A DNA stretch of 40,962 bases from NCBI GenBank assembly GCA_017540815.1, contig JAFYAI010000155.1, forward strand, positions 1 through 40,962, given 5' to 3'. How positions within the stretch are numbered: position 1 is the first letter of the stretch; every line of letters starts with the position of its first letter. Shown piece by piece: positions 9,148 to 16,242 of the stretch. The notes under the pieces are model-generated. The model saw only the letters and a list, made by a program, of their open reading frames with translations, did no database searches and was not told the DNA's origin. The translations under genes were made by a program, and so were the position numbers. The stretch comes from Spirochaetales bacterium. GTDB taxonomy: Bacteria; Spirochaetota; GWE2-31-10; MWDO01.

Positions 9148-9855
9148 TTATTCAAAATCATCATATTCTTTAAATTTATCTTCGATCTCGTTAAATGCTT
9201 TTTCAAAATTAATTTTATTAAAATCTATCACACAATAGAGATTGACGGTGGCTTTTTTCAGAGCCGGGATATTCTTAGTCTCATAAATGCCATGCTGAAA
9301 CCAGAATGTCATGCCACCTCGGAAGTGCATATATTCAGTTTTGGCAAAGTGCCATGTGAAATTACACTGCAGTTTGTGAGCCATAGTCTCACCGGATTTG
9401 AGCATAAATTGGTTCTGATAGATCGTGTCAATCGTCAGGTATTTGCAGGTGACAGCCCGAATGCTGAGATAGTTAAGTTGCTTATAGTAGAACACGCTCT
9501 TGGCACTTGCTGCTATAGGTTTGAGAGCAGCAGTAATGCGGAGATATTTGTTATGAAATGTGAATGATAATTTATTGGTGATGATATAATTGCGAAGGTC
9601 TGTCAGCAAATCTGCTTTGGCAATGCAGCTCTTATATACGAAGTCAGTCTCTCCTCTCAGTATGCAGTGTTTGCCAAGTTTTTGGCTGACAGTTACAAAT
9701 GCGTTGTTGTATGAACCGTCAAAATAAAACTGTCCGAATAAGTCATTAGCACCTGCAGAGTATGTCTTCATGCCGAATGACATTAGCGGCAGATCGATAG
9801 AAAATGCTGATAATGCTGATAAGAATGTGATCATAATAACTATAACTTTTTTCAT
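9148..9855 (-). CDS. Secreted beta-rich protein, possible small outer-membrane barrel
   Basis: A 235-aa protein with the signal peptide 'MKKVIVIMITFLSALSAFS'. The mature part consists of alternating short strands with many aromatic residues ('GQFYFDGSYNNAFVTVSQKLG', 'NKLSFTFHNKYLRITAAL', 'KLQCNFTWHFAK', 'GGMTFWFQHGIYETK'), the pattern of an outer-membrane beta-barrel of roughly 8-10 strands. It ends with a charged acidic tail ('EDKFKEYDDFE') rather than the usual C-terminal aromatic residue, so barrel assignment is uncertain. The ribosome binding site is AGAGGG. It lies upstream of the other secreted-protein gene but that gene has its own promoter. Confidence 0.6.
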   Translation of the reverse strand: MKKVIVIMITFLSALSAFSIDLPLMSFGMKTYSAGANDLFGQFYFDGSYNNAFVTVSQKLGKHCILRGETDFVYKSCIAKADLLTDLRNYIITNKLSFTFHNKYLRITAALKPIAASAKSVFYYKQLNYLSIRAVTCKYLTIDTIYQNQFMLKSGETMAHKLQCNFTWHFAKTEYMHFRGGMTFWFQHGIYETKNIPALKKATVNLYCVIDFNKINFEKAFNEIEDKFKEYDDFE

Positions 9856-9920
9856 ATAAACCCTCTTGATATAAGCCTTCTTTGCCGGCAGCTTTCAAGA
9901 TCTTATATATAACGCACGAA

Positions 9921-9990
9921 ATGAAAAACTGGCTGAAAATTTTTGCATTTTTTCGTAAAAAAATGCAAAAATTTTCAGCCAGTTTTTCAT
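9921..9990. repeat. 33-bp perfect inverted repeat (hairpin A)
   Basis: Arms 9921-9953 and 9958-9990 are exactly complementary with a 4-base loop (CGTA). The stem contains GGCTGAAAATTTTTGCATT. It is far longer than an ordinary terminator and forms the first unit of the hairpin array in the 321-base gap 9856-10176. Confidence 0.9.
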
Positions 9991-9998
9991 TCAATGAT

Positions 9999-10106
9999 CA
10001 TCGACAGCTTTCACTTCCGTGTGCTGTCGATGGACTCGCCATCCGTGGCGAGCCGGCTGAAAAATTCTGTGTTTTTTCGTAAAAAAATGCAAATTTTTTC
10101 AGTCGG
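9999..10106. repeat. Hairpins B, C and D of the intergenic array
   Basis: B: CATCGACAGC / GCTGTCGATG (9999-10008 / 10023-10032), 14-base loop. C: CTCGCC / GGCGAG (10035-10040 / 10047-10052). D: 10053-10106, an imperfect relative of hairpin A sharing GGCTGAAAA, TTTTTTCGTAAAAAAATGCAA and TTTTCAG. The rest of the 9856-10176 gap contains only the start-region of the minus-strand secreted gene and the add-like promoter. Confidence 0.8.
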
Positions 10107-10129
10107 TTTCCCATTCATATTAAAAGTCT

Positions 10130-10157
10130 TTGACTTTTTTCAGTTTTTTGTTATAAT
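10130..10157 (+). promoter_or_regulatory. Promoter of the adenosine deaminase-like gene
   Basis: TTGACT at 10130-10135, 16-base T-rich spacer and TATAAT at 10152-10157. The spacer is nearly the same as that of the promoters at 17183 and 26605. AAGGAG at 10166-10171 is the ribosome binding site. Confidence 0.85.
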
Positions 10158-10176
10158 TTCTTCATAAGGAGTCACT

Positions 10177-11388
10177 ATGCAATATAATTATTCTTACGAA
10201 TTTCTTAAATCTATCCCCAAAACCGATCTGCATGTTCATCTTGACGGTTCGCTGCGTGTTGGTACGCTGATTGAGTTAGCGAAGGAGCAGGGGATGGAGT
10301 TGCCGTCGTATTCTGAGGACGGACTCAATGACACTGTGTTTAAGTCTCATTATAACAGTCTCGATGAGTATCTGCAGGGGTTCGGCTATACATGTGCTGT
10401 GATGCAGACTCCGGATGCTTTGGAGCGGATAGCGTATGAGTTTGCTTGGGATAATTGGCTTGAAGGAGTGCGCTATGTGGAGTGCCGTTTTGCTCCGCAG
10501 CTGCATGTCAACCGCAATCAATCGATGATAGATGTGCTGTCTTCCATAGATAAGGGTTTTAAGCGGGCTAAGAATGAGATCAATCAAAATGTGCCTGACA
10601 ATGAACCGTCATTTGAATATGGTCTTATTGTTTGTGCGATGAGATTTTTCACAGAAGACAGTTCTTTGTATTACAATGCACTGTCGAAGATCCACAGTTA
10701 CTCTAATCCGACGCAGTTAGTGACGCTTGCTTCGGTTGAATTGGCTCGTGCTGCGGTCTGGGTTAAGCAGAATACCGATATACAGCTTGTTGGGTTTGAT
10801 GTAGCCGGCAGTGAATACGGTCATCCGGCAGAGCATCATGAGCAGGCGTATAAGATTATACATAATAATTTTATTCACAAAACGATACATGCCGGTGAGG
10901 CTTATGGCTGCGAGTCGATTTTTCAGGCGATTACATCACTTCATGCAGAGCGTATCGGGCACGGGTTGTTCCTCTTTGATGAAAATATGATATTCTCGGA
11001 TAAGATCAAAGATAAACAGGCTTATATCCGCAACCTTGTCGATTATATCGCTAATCGCCGCATTACGATAGAAGTGTGCCTAACCAGCAACATGCAGACG
11101 ACTCCGGCTATTGGCGATATTCGTTCTCATTCTCTGCGAAGAATGTTGGACGAGGAGTTATCGCTGTCTATCTGCACGGATAATCGGCTTGTATCGCATA
11201 CAACTGTCACTGATGAATACAAGTTGGCTGCTGACAACTTTGATATTAGTCCGAAGCAGCTTAGAGATATTGTTCTTTACGGATTTAAACGCTCATTCTC
11301 ACCTCAGCGTTATACTCACAAGCGTGATTATGTTCGCAAAGTGCGTGATTTGTTCGATAGATTAGCCGCAGAATACGGGATTAATTAG
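10177..11388 (+). CDS. Adenosine deaminase-like metal-dependent hydrolase
   Basis: A 403-aa amidohydrolase-fold protein. Metal ligands are visible as HVH in 'TDLHVHLDGSLR' (His19, His21), the His of 'HAGEAYG', the signature 'ERIGHG' and the Asp of 'LSICTDNRLVSHT' (adenosine deaminase form SLxTDDPxVSHT). It probably deaminates adenosine or a modified adenosine to the inosine form in the cytoplasm for purine salvage. It is longer than classical Add (about 330-350 aa), with an insertion after 'SIDKGFKRAKNEINQNVPDNEPSFEYGL'. The DN in 'CTDN' replaces the more usual DD, which leaves substrate preference open. It is transcribed alone from the promoter at 10130. Confidence 0.88.
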   Translation: MQYNYSYEFLKSIPKTDLHVHLDGSLRVGTLIELAKEQGMELPSYSEDGLNDTVFKSHYNSLDEYLQGFGYTCAVMQTPDALERIAYEFAWDNWLEGVRYVECRFAPQLHVNRNQSMIDVLSSIDKGFKRAKNEINQNVPDNEPSFEYGLIVCAMRFFTEDSSLYYNALSKIHSYSNPTQLVTLASVELARAAVWVKQNTDIQLVGFDVAGSEYGHPAEHHEQAYKIIHNNFIHKTIHAGEAYGCESIFQAITSLHAERIGHGLFLFDENMIFSDKIKDKQAYIRNLVDYIANRRITIEVCLTSNMQTTPAIGDIRSHSLRRMLDEELSLSICTDNRLVSHTTVTDEYKLAADNFDISPKQLRDIVLYGFKRSFSPQRYTHKRDYVRKVRDLFDRLAAEYGIN

Positions 11389-11531
11389 CAGATATTTGTT
11401 TTTTTATTCGTTATAATAAATTTATTGACAAATCGCTTCTAATCGTATAAAATATTTTTGAGAATAGGAATTCCAATTTGTTTAATATTTGAAATTCTTG
11501 TATTATTTTTTCAGTATAATAGGACAAAATA

Positions 11532-13166
11532 ATGCCTGTAACAGATTATTTAGAGAGAAACAGTAAATTATACGGAGAAGAGGTTGCTCTGATCGAGGTC
11601 AACCCTTCGGAGAAAGAGACGAGACGGACTACCTGGCGTGACTTTGATCTTGTGCAGCCTACAGAGCCGCAGCCTTACAGGCGGGAGATCACATGGGGGG
11701 TCTTCGATGAAAAGGCTAACCGTGTGGCGAATATGCTTATAAGCCGAGGTATCAAGAAAGGCGATAAAGTTGCTATATTGATGTTCAACTGTATTGAGTG
11801 GCTGCCGATATATTTCGGTATTCTAAAGACAGGTGCTCTTGCAGTGCCTTTTAACTTCCGATTTGATGCAAACGAGATACTGTATTGTGCCGAGTTGGCA
11901 GATGTCGATGTGATAATATTCGGCAATCAGTTTATTGGCCGTATCGAGTCTGTTTACGATAAACTGGCGAAAGGACGGCTGCTTATATATTTCGGTGAGA
12001 ACTGCCCGTCATTTGCAGAGAATTACTTCGATCTGATGTCATATTGTTCCTGCAAAGCTCCTCTTATCAGATTGGAAGATGAGGATGATGCGGCGATATA
12101 TTTTTCGTCAGGAACTACCGGTTTCCCGAAGGCGATTCTCCACAATCATGAGAGTCTTATGCAGGCTGCTCAGATGGAGCAGAAACATCACGAGACAGGA
12201 CGGGATGATACATTCTTATGTATACCGCCGCTGTATCACACAGGTGCGAAGTTCCACTGGATGGGCAGTCTCGTTGCAGGCAGCAAAGCTGTGCTGCTCA
12301 AAGGCACAGAGCCGGATGTTATCCTGCGAACGATCTCTAACGAGCGATGCACAATTGTGTGGCTGCTTGTGCCTTGGGCTCAGGAGATCCTTGATGCACT
12401 CGACAGAGGTGAGCTGAAGATCGATGATTATCATCTGTCGCAGTGGCGGCTTATGCACATCGGAGCTCAGCCTGTGCCGCCGTCGCTTATCAAGCATTGG
12501 CGTGACTATTTCCCTAATCATAAATACGACACTAACTATGGCTTGTCAGAATCCACCGGTCCGGGCTGTGTTCATCTCGGAATGGATAATATTCATAAAG
12601 TCGGCTCGATTGGCGTGCCGGGTTATCGCTGGGCATGTAAGATCGTTGATGAGGACGGCAATGAGGTTAAGCAGGGCGATGTAGGTGAGTTGTGTGTCAA
12701 AGGACCTGGCGTGATGACTTGCTACTACAATGATCCGAAGGCGACAGCCGAGGTGCTCAAGGACGGCTGGCTCTATACCGGCGATATGGCTATGCAGGAT
12801 GAGGATGGATTCTACTATCTTGTCGATCGTAAGAAAGATGTCATCATCAGCGGCGGTGAGAATATCTATCCTGTACAGATCGAGAACTTCCTCATGACTC
12901 ATCCTAAGATTAAGGATGTCGCTGTTATCGGTCTGGCTGATAAGCGTCTCGGTGAGATTACGGGAGCTATCATCAGCATCAAGGACGGAATGGAGTGTAC
13001 CGAGCAGGAGATTAACGACTTCTGTATGGATCTGCCGAGATATAAGCGTCCGAAGAAGATTATCTTCGCTGATGTTCCGAGGAATGCGACAGGCAAGATC
13101 GAGAAGCCTGCACTGCGGAAGAAATACGGCGTAGAGAAACTCGTAGCACAGGAGAGCGGTATCTGA
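11532..13166 (+). CDS. AMP-forming acyl-CoA synthetase (ANL superfamily)
   Basis: A 544-aa adenylate-forming enzyme. The P-loop-like motif 'YFSSGTTGFPKAILHNH' is near residue 190, the A5 motif 'NYGLSESTGPG' near 335, 'LYTGDMAMQDEDGFYYLVDRKKDVIISGGENIYP' (A7-A8, in parts) near 415-445, and the catalytic Lys of 'PRNATGKIEKP' near 520. It activates a carboxylic acid to its acyl-AMP and then acyl-CoA; medium- or long-chain fatty acids are the likely substrates. The gap 11389-11531 carries -35/-10-like elements (TTGACA 11425-11430). The next gene overlaps its stop codon by one base (TGATG), so the two are translationally coupled. Confidence 0.93.
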   Translation: MPVTDYLERNSKLYGEEVALIEVNPSEKETRRTTWRDFDLVQPTEPQPYRREITWGVFDEKANRVANMLISRGIKKGDKVAILMFNCIEWLPIYFGILKTGALAVPFNFRFDANEILYCAELADVDVIIFGNQFIGRIESVYDKLAKGRLLIYFGENCPSFAENYFDLMSYCSCKAPLIRLEDEDDAAIYFSSGTTGFPKAILHNHESLMQAAQMEQKHHETGRDDTFLCIPPLYHTGAKFHWMGSLVAGSKAVLLKGTEPDVILRTISNERCTIVWLLVPWAQEILDALDRGELKIDDYHLSQWRLMHIGAQPVPPSLIKHWRDYFPNHKYDTNYGLSESTGPGCVHLGMDNIHKVGSIGVPGYRWACKIVDEDGNEVKQGDVGELCVKGPGVMTCYYNDPKATAEVLKDGWLYTGDMAMQDEDGFYYLVDRKKDVIISGGENIYPVQIENFLMTHPKIKDVAVIGLADKRLGEITGAIISIKDGMECTEQEINDFCMDLPRYKRPKKIIFADVPRNATGKIEKPALRKKYGVEKLVAQESGI

Positions 13167-13612
13167 TGGGTGAGAGAGGCGATAAGGCTAAAGAATATTT
13201 CCAATCAGGATATAATTGTGCACAGTCAGTGCTGATGGCTTATGCCGACAAAATCGGACTGACAGAGCAGCAGATCATGAATATAGCCGCTCCGTTCGGT
13301 GCTGGTATGGGCAGAATGCGTGAGGTGTGCGGCACTGTCAGCGGTATGCTTATGGCTGCCGGGCTGATACTTGGGCATGATACAGACACTTCGCAGGGTA
13401 AGAATGCGATGTATGCCGTTACACAGGAACTTGCCAATGAGTTTAAGAAACAAAACGGCAGCATTATTTGTCGGGAACTCCTTGCAGGCGTGCCGACGAC
13501 ATCTGGAACTAATGCCGAACCTCGCACACCTGAGTATTACAAGAAGCGTCCCTGTGCGGATCTTTGCCATGATGCAGCGGAGATACTTGAGCAGTATATA
13601 AACAAGCAATAA
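13166..13612 (+). CDS. C_GCAxxG_C_C family redox-type protein
   Basis: A 148-aa protein with the family pattern 'GYNCAQSV' near residue 18, 'AAPFGAGMGRMREVCGTVSGMLMAAGL' near 45-70 and two later cysteines ('CRELLAG', 'CADLCHDAAEILE'). The four to five conserved cysteines suggest a metal or Fe-S binding or redox protein in the cytoplasm; no member has a firmly established activity. It starts at an ATG overlapping the stop codon of the acyl-CoA synthetase gene and ends at a strong terminator, so it forms a two-gene operon with it, which makes a partnership in acyl metabolism plausible but unproven. Confidence 0.85.
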   Translation: MGERGDKAKEYFQSGYNCAQSVLMAYADKIGLTEQQIMNIAAPFGAGMGRMREVCGTVSGMLMAAGLILGHDTDTSQGKNAMYAVTQELANEFKKQNGSIICRELLAGVPTTSGTNAEPRTPEYYKKRPCADLCHDAAEILEQYINKQ

Positions 13613-13648
13613 AAAAAGTGTCCGAGTAATAGATCGGACGCTTTTTTT
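13611..13648. terminator. Bidirectional intrinsic terminator
   Basis: AAAAAAAGTGTCCGA / TCGGACGCTTTTTTT with an 8-base loop and one G-T wobble, between the convergent C_GCAxxG_C_C gene and the exonuclease gene. Confidence 0.9.
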
Positions 13649-13660
13649 ATTGTTTATTTA

Positions 13661-14242
13661 TCATAATTGTTTCATCTTGCTCTTGCATTTCGCAAGCAGC
13701 TCTTCGACAGAGTTAGCCTTGTGAACCTCGGCAGCTTTGACGATGACCAATCCGCAGGTGCGGGAGTCTTCCAAAGCATCGTGAGCCAGATAATCTATGC
13801 CCAGCTCCATCCCGAGATAAGTCAGTTTGTGACAGCGAAACTCCCGCCAAGTCCGCCGAGAGATCGGCAGTGAGTCGAAGTAGTGCAGCTCAGGCTTGTC
13901 TATGCCGTAAGTCTCCAAACAGCCTCGCAGCACATTCATATCGAATATAGCATTGTGAGCAACGAGCGGCAGATCGGGAGTCTTGTTTAAGAATGGCACA
14001 ATTGTGTCAGCCCAAATTCTATCGAATGTTGGCTTATCGGACACATCGTCCCAGCATATATGATGGATCTCCTCAGTCCATTGCCTGATGAAATAACTGC
14101 TCGGCGGACGAATCAGCGTTGCCGTCCAATCAGTCTCTATCCCGTTCTCGAAACGGACAAGTCCAACCGAACAGGCACTGTCACGGCTGCCGTTCGCCGT
14201 CTCGAAGTCGATTGCGATGAAGTTTAAACCTTTTTCTTCCAT
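13661..14242 (-). CDS. DnaQ-like 3'-5' exonuclease (DEDDh family)
   Basis: A 193-aa single-domain exonuclease. The DEDDh residues are visible: 'IDFETANG' (Asp12, Glu14), 'HNAIFDMNVL' and 'HDALEDSRTCG' (His and Asp). It degrades DNA or RNA 3' ends using two metal ions; without polymerase or other domains the role could be proofreading or RNA turnover. I take the ATG at 14242 as start; an in-frame TTG two codons upstream is less likely. The start overlaps the end of the zinc-ribbon gene (stop at 14224) by 19 bases, so the two are probably cotranscribed. A truncated second copy of its first codons lies at 15161-15191. Confidence 0.9.
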   Translation of the reverse strand: MEEKGLNFIAIDFETANGSRDSACSVGLVRFENGIETDWTATLIRPPSSYFIRQWTEEIHHICWDDVSDKPTFDRIWADTIVPFLNKTPDLPLVAHNAIFDMNVLRGCLETYGIDKPELHYFDSLPISRRTWREFRCHKLTYLGMELGIDYLAHDALEDSRTCGLVIVKAAEVHKANSVEELLAKCKSKMKQL

Positions 14243-14757
14243 GTCCAATTAATCTGTCCCGGTTTATCTGCCTGCCACCAAACTGAGCAGTACCATTGTC
14301 CGTCTCGCTCTTCTTCAAGTGTGATAATGACATATCTGTTTGCCGGCACACTTCCATTAAGGTTGATATTATATGTAAACGCATTATATTGATTGCCTTT
14401 CTGAAGCGGATCAAGTGATGTGCCGCCGAGACAAGTCATATTGCTGTAATCCAACTGTGTCGATGTCGCAGAATGATATGCCATTATCCGTAATTTGCCT
14501 GTCGTCCACGGATCTCGACATGCAAACTCTCCCAAAGTCAGTTCCATTTTATTGCCGACAAATTTCCATGATGCACCGTTGGTGTTAAACCCCGATGTTC
14601 GTGTTCGAGGCACCTCGCCTGTTTGAGGATTCACTCCGTTGGCATTGCACGCATCGTAATAGCATTTTTGGCAACATACCCAACCGAGAGTAGGTACACT
14701 CCACCAGCCCTCATCTGGATTAAAAGATCTGCCGCACCATTCACATTTCCTAATCAT
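14224..14757 (-). CDS. Zinc-ribbon protein with beta-rich C-terminal domain (copy 2)
   Basis: A 177-aa protein. The N-terminal 40 residues hold a CxxC...CCxxC...C cluster (Cys5, Cys8, Cys28, Cys29, Cys32, Cys37) that looks like a treble-clef or zinc-ribbon metal site. A linker ('NPQTGEVPRTRTSG') leads to a domain of about 120 residues with regularly spaced strands and many Trp/Tyr ('GASWKFVGNKMELTLGEFACRDPWTTGKLRIMAYHS', quoted only to show the pattern in pieces; 'YVIITLEEERDGQWYCSVWWQ'), reminiscent of a beta-sandwich. I do not know the family. It has a near-perfect sigma-70 promoter and an AGGAG site. The paralogue at 15197-15733 lies upstream in tandem. Confidence 0.8.
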   Translation of the reverse strand: MIRKCEWCGRSFNPDEGWWSVPTLGWVCCQKCYYDACNANGVNPQTGEVPRTRTSGFNTNGASWKFVGNKMELTLGEFACRDPWTTGKLRIMAYHSATSTQLDYSNMTCLGGTSLDPLQKGNQYNAFTYNINLNGSVPANRYVIITLEEERDGQWYCSVWWQADKPGQINWTWKKKV

Positions 14758-14795
14758 ATTTGTTACTCCTGTTGAATGTATTGTTTTATAGTGGT

Positions 14796-14824
14796 ATTAT
14801 ATGACTTCTCATAGTAAAAGTCAA
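14796..14824 (-). promoter_or_regulatory. Promoter of zinc-ribbon copy 2
   Basis: Read on the minus strand: TTGACT (14824-14819), 17-base spacer, TATAAT (14801-14796). The -10 region and the start of the leader, with AGGAG before the ATG, are conserved with copy 1. Confidence 0.88.
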
Positions 14825-14877
14825 GAAAATGAGTAAAAAGAGTCTCCCAACACATTCAGGCTGTGAAAAAACTATCT

Positions 14878-14960
14878 GTCATTTCGACTGAAGTCTGCCA
14901 AAGGCAGACGAAACGGAGAAATCTACTGTTTATAGACCTCTCCGCTTCGGTCGAGGTGAC
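14878..14960. repeat. Dispersed palindromic element (GTCATTTCGAC..GAAG type)
   Basis: Outer arms GTCATTTCGACTGAAG and CTTCGGTCGAGGTGAC pair with G-T wobbles, inner arms GGAGAAATCTA and TAGACCTCTCC also pair, and a nested TCTGCC-AAA-GGCAGA hairpin sits in the left arm. I recognise this consensus as a repeat scattered in intergenic DNA of several bacterial phyla. It lies inside the rearranged segment between the two zinc-ribbon genes. Confidence 0.75.
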
Positions 14961-15046
14961 ATAAAAACATTTTTTGCACAGTCTGCACTACGCATTGTAC
15001 ATTGTTAAAAATCCCTATGTATAATACATTGCACATTGCTACCTGC

Positions 15047-15166
15047 TCATTGTTTTCCCTCTGCCGAACGAACGACACGAAAGCCGTTGTAACCGTAGCG
15101 ATAATCAGGATAATCAAAACTGCGTATAACAAACTCACAGTCGGTGTCAACACCCCAGCTGCCGTC
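15047..15166 (-). pseudogene. 3' fragment of a formylglycine-generating-enzyme-like (FGE/SUMF1) gene
   Basis: Reading the minus strand from 15166 gives 'DGSWGVDTDCEFVIRSFDYP' and then 'DYRYGYNGFRVVRSAEGKQ' before a TGA at 15049-15047. 'GSW...' followed by 'NGFRVVR' is the conserved C-terminus of FGE-sulfatase domain proteins. Nothing of the upstream domain remains: at about 15166 the frame runs into a copy of the start of the exonuclease gene. It is a recombination scrap and probably not expressed as a protein. The 439-base gap 14758-15196 otherwise holds the copy-2 promoter and the palindromic repeat. Confidence 0.7.
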
Positions 15167-15191
15167 TCGAAGTCGATTGCGATGAAGTTTA
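15161..15191 (-). pseudogene. Duplicated 5' scrap of the exonuclease gene
   Basis: 31 bases identical to 14196-14226, encoding 'NFIAIDFETA' of the DnaQ-like exonuclease. The copies lie 965 bases apart, close to the 976-base spacing of the two zinc-ribbon starts, so zinc-ribbon gene and exonuclease start were duplicated together. Confidence 0.85.
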
Positions 15192-15196
15192 TATTG

Positions 15197-15733
15197 TTAC
15201 GGAACAGATTTCTGTTTCCTGTCAATTTGTCCAGGTTTAATCGCATTCCACACATATCTTGCATAATACGTTCCGTTAAATTCTTCTTCAAGTACAACAA
15301 GAATATATCTGTTGTTAGGAACTGATGCATTCAAATCGATATTATATGTGAAATCGTTATACTGATTACCCTTTCGCAGCGGATCTAATGATGTACCTCC
15401 GAGATAAGTTGCAGCATTGTAATCCAAATTTTGTGTCGGAGAATGATAAACCATTATCTGTAATTTGCCTGTTGTCCAAGGATCTGTGCATGAAAAAGCA
15501 CCAATCCATAACTCCAACTTATTGGATGATTTGAATTTCCATGTCGCACCGTTTGTTTGAAAATTGGAAGACCGTGTCTGATTTACTTCGCCTGTTTGAG
15601 AATTCACTCCGTTGGCATTGCATGCATCTAAATAGCATTTCTGGCAGCATACCCAACCGAGATTAGGTACAACCCAATAATCATCAAAATCATCATTAAA
15701 AGAGTTTCCGCACCATGCACATTTCCTAATCAT
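15197..15733 (-). CDS. Zinc-ribbon protein with beta-rich C-terminal domain (copy 1)
   Basis: A 178-aa paralogue of the 14224-14757 product. It keeps all six N-terminal cysteines (Cys5, Cys8, Cys29, Cys30, Cys33, Cys38), the 'GWVCCQKCY.DACNANGVN' core and the C-terminal pattern '...DPWTTGKL.IM.YHS.....LDY......GGTSLDP...GNQYN.FTYNI.LN.SVP.NRY', but has diverged at many positions, more in the linker and C-terminus ('KPGQIDRKQKSVP' against 'KPGQINWTWKKKV'). Both copies are intact and have equal-quality promoters, so both are likely expressed. Function unknown; a secreted or regulatory role cannot be argued because there is no signal peptide or known DNA-binding fold. Confidence 0.8.
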   Translation of the reverse strand: MIRKCAWCGNSFNDDFDDYWVVPNLGWVCCQKCYLDACNANGVNSQTGEVNQTRSSNFQTNGATWKFKSSNKLELWIGAFSCTDPWTTGKLQIMVYHSPTQNLDYNAATYLGGTSLDPLRKGNQYNDFTYNIDLNASVPNNRYILVVLEEEFNGTYYARYVWNAIKPGQIDRKQKSVP

Positions 15734-15770
15734 ATTTGTTACTCCTGTTTTTGTATTGTTTTATAGTGGT

Positions 15771-15799
15771 ATTATATGAGTTTTGAGGAGGAATGTCAA
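15771..15799 (-). promoter_or_regulatory. Consensus sigma-70 promoter of zinc-ribbon copy 1
   Basis: Read on the minus strand: TTGACA (15799-15794), 17-base spacer, TATAAT (15776-15771), a perfect consensus. AGGAG precedes the ATG. Confidence 0.9.
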
Positions 15800-15818
15800 G
15801 GAAATGTAAAAAAAGTGA

Positions 15819-15847
15819 TATTTTCTAAAAGAAAATACCATTTTTTT
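15819..15847 (+). terminator. Plus-strand terminator hairpin, left copy of the 29-bp direct repeat
   Basis: TATTTTCT / AGAAAATA with a 3-base loop, then CCA and seven Ts. No plus-strand gene precedes it, so it is an orphan terminator. Bases 15820-15848 are identical to 18454-18482. Confidence 0.75.
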
Positions 15848-15848
15848 A
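15820..15848 (+). repeat. 29-bp direct repeat, left end of AT-rich island
   Basis: Identical over 29 bases to 18454-18482, 2634 bases away. The two copies bracket a segment that is markedly richer in A+T than both flanks. Confidence 0.85.
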
Positions 15849-15883
15849 AAAATTAATGTTATAATATATTAAGGAGGTTTAAA

Positions 15884-16120
15884 ATGCCGTATGCAGTAAT
15901 TGAAAAAATGTATTCTTCATTGAGTCTTGAAAAACAAAAAGAAGTATATGATTTTATTAGTTTTTTGATGTTTTTTGAAAAACAAAAAGAAGCAGTGAAC
16001 GATAGTCGTAATTCTTATCATAAAGGATTTTTTGATTTATTTGGCTGTTGTGATGATGATTCATTTGTTGAACCAGAAGATATGGTTGCTCATGCCGTGA
16101 TTATTGCGAGCCAAACATAG
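15884..16120 (+). CDS. Small antitoxin-like protein (DUF2281-like)
   Basis: A 78-aa acidic protein with a perfect AAGGAGG ribosome binding site and a TATAAT box about 15 bases before it. The start 'MPYAVIEKMYSSLSLEKQKEVYDFISFL' (first 28 residues) resembles the N-terminus of the DUF2281/VapB-like antitoxins, and 'GFFDLFGC......EPED' resembles their C-terminal toxin-binding tail. The usual PIN-domain toxin gene does not follow. In another frame, 16060-16218 stays open and ends 'LNKAYYDVLTKK', possibly the remnant of a neighbour or the result of a frameshift. AT-rich, unlike the genes outside the island. Confidence 0.55.
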   Translation: MPYAVIEKMYSSLSLEKQKEVYDFISFLMFFEKQKEAVNDSRNSYHKGFFDLFGCCDDDSFVEPEDMVAHAVIIASQT

Positions 16121-16242
16121 GTGATAATTGGGTAGCGAATTATGATTTATTAAAATGCGACAAACACATGTGTGAATTGAACAAAGCGTATTACGATGTT
16201 TTGACAAAAAAATAAAAGCGAGTATTCAGCATTTTGTTGTAC

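Noticed and set aside
9921..10106. CRISPR-like repeats
   Set aside because: The repeats are inverted arms of hairpins with only two related units and no spacers of equal length; no cas genes.
14923..15330. Minus-strand 135-codon frame
   Set aside because: It crosses the exonuclease scrap, the FGE tail in a wrong frame and the palindromic repeat; a composite of fragments, not a gene.
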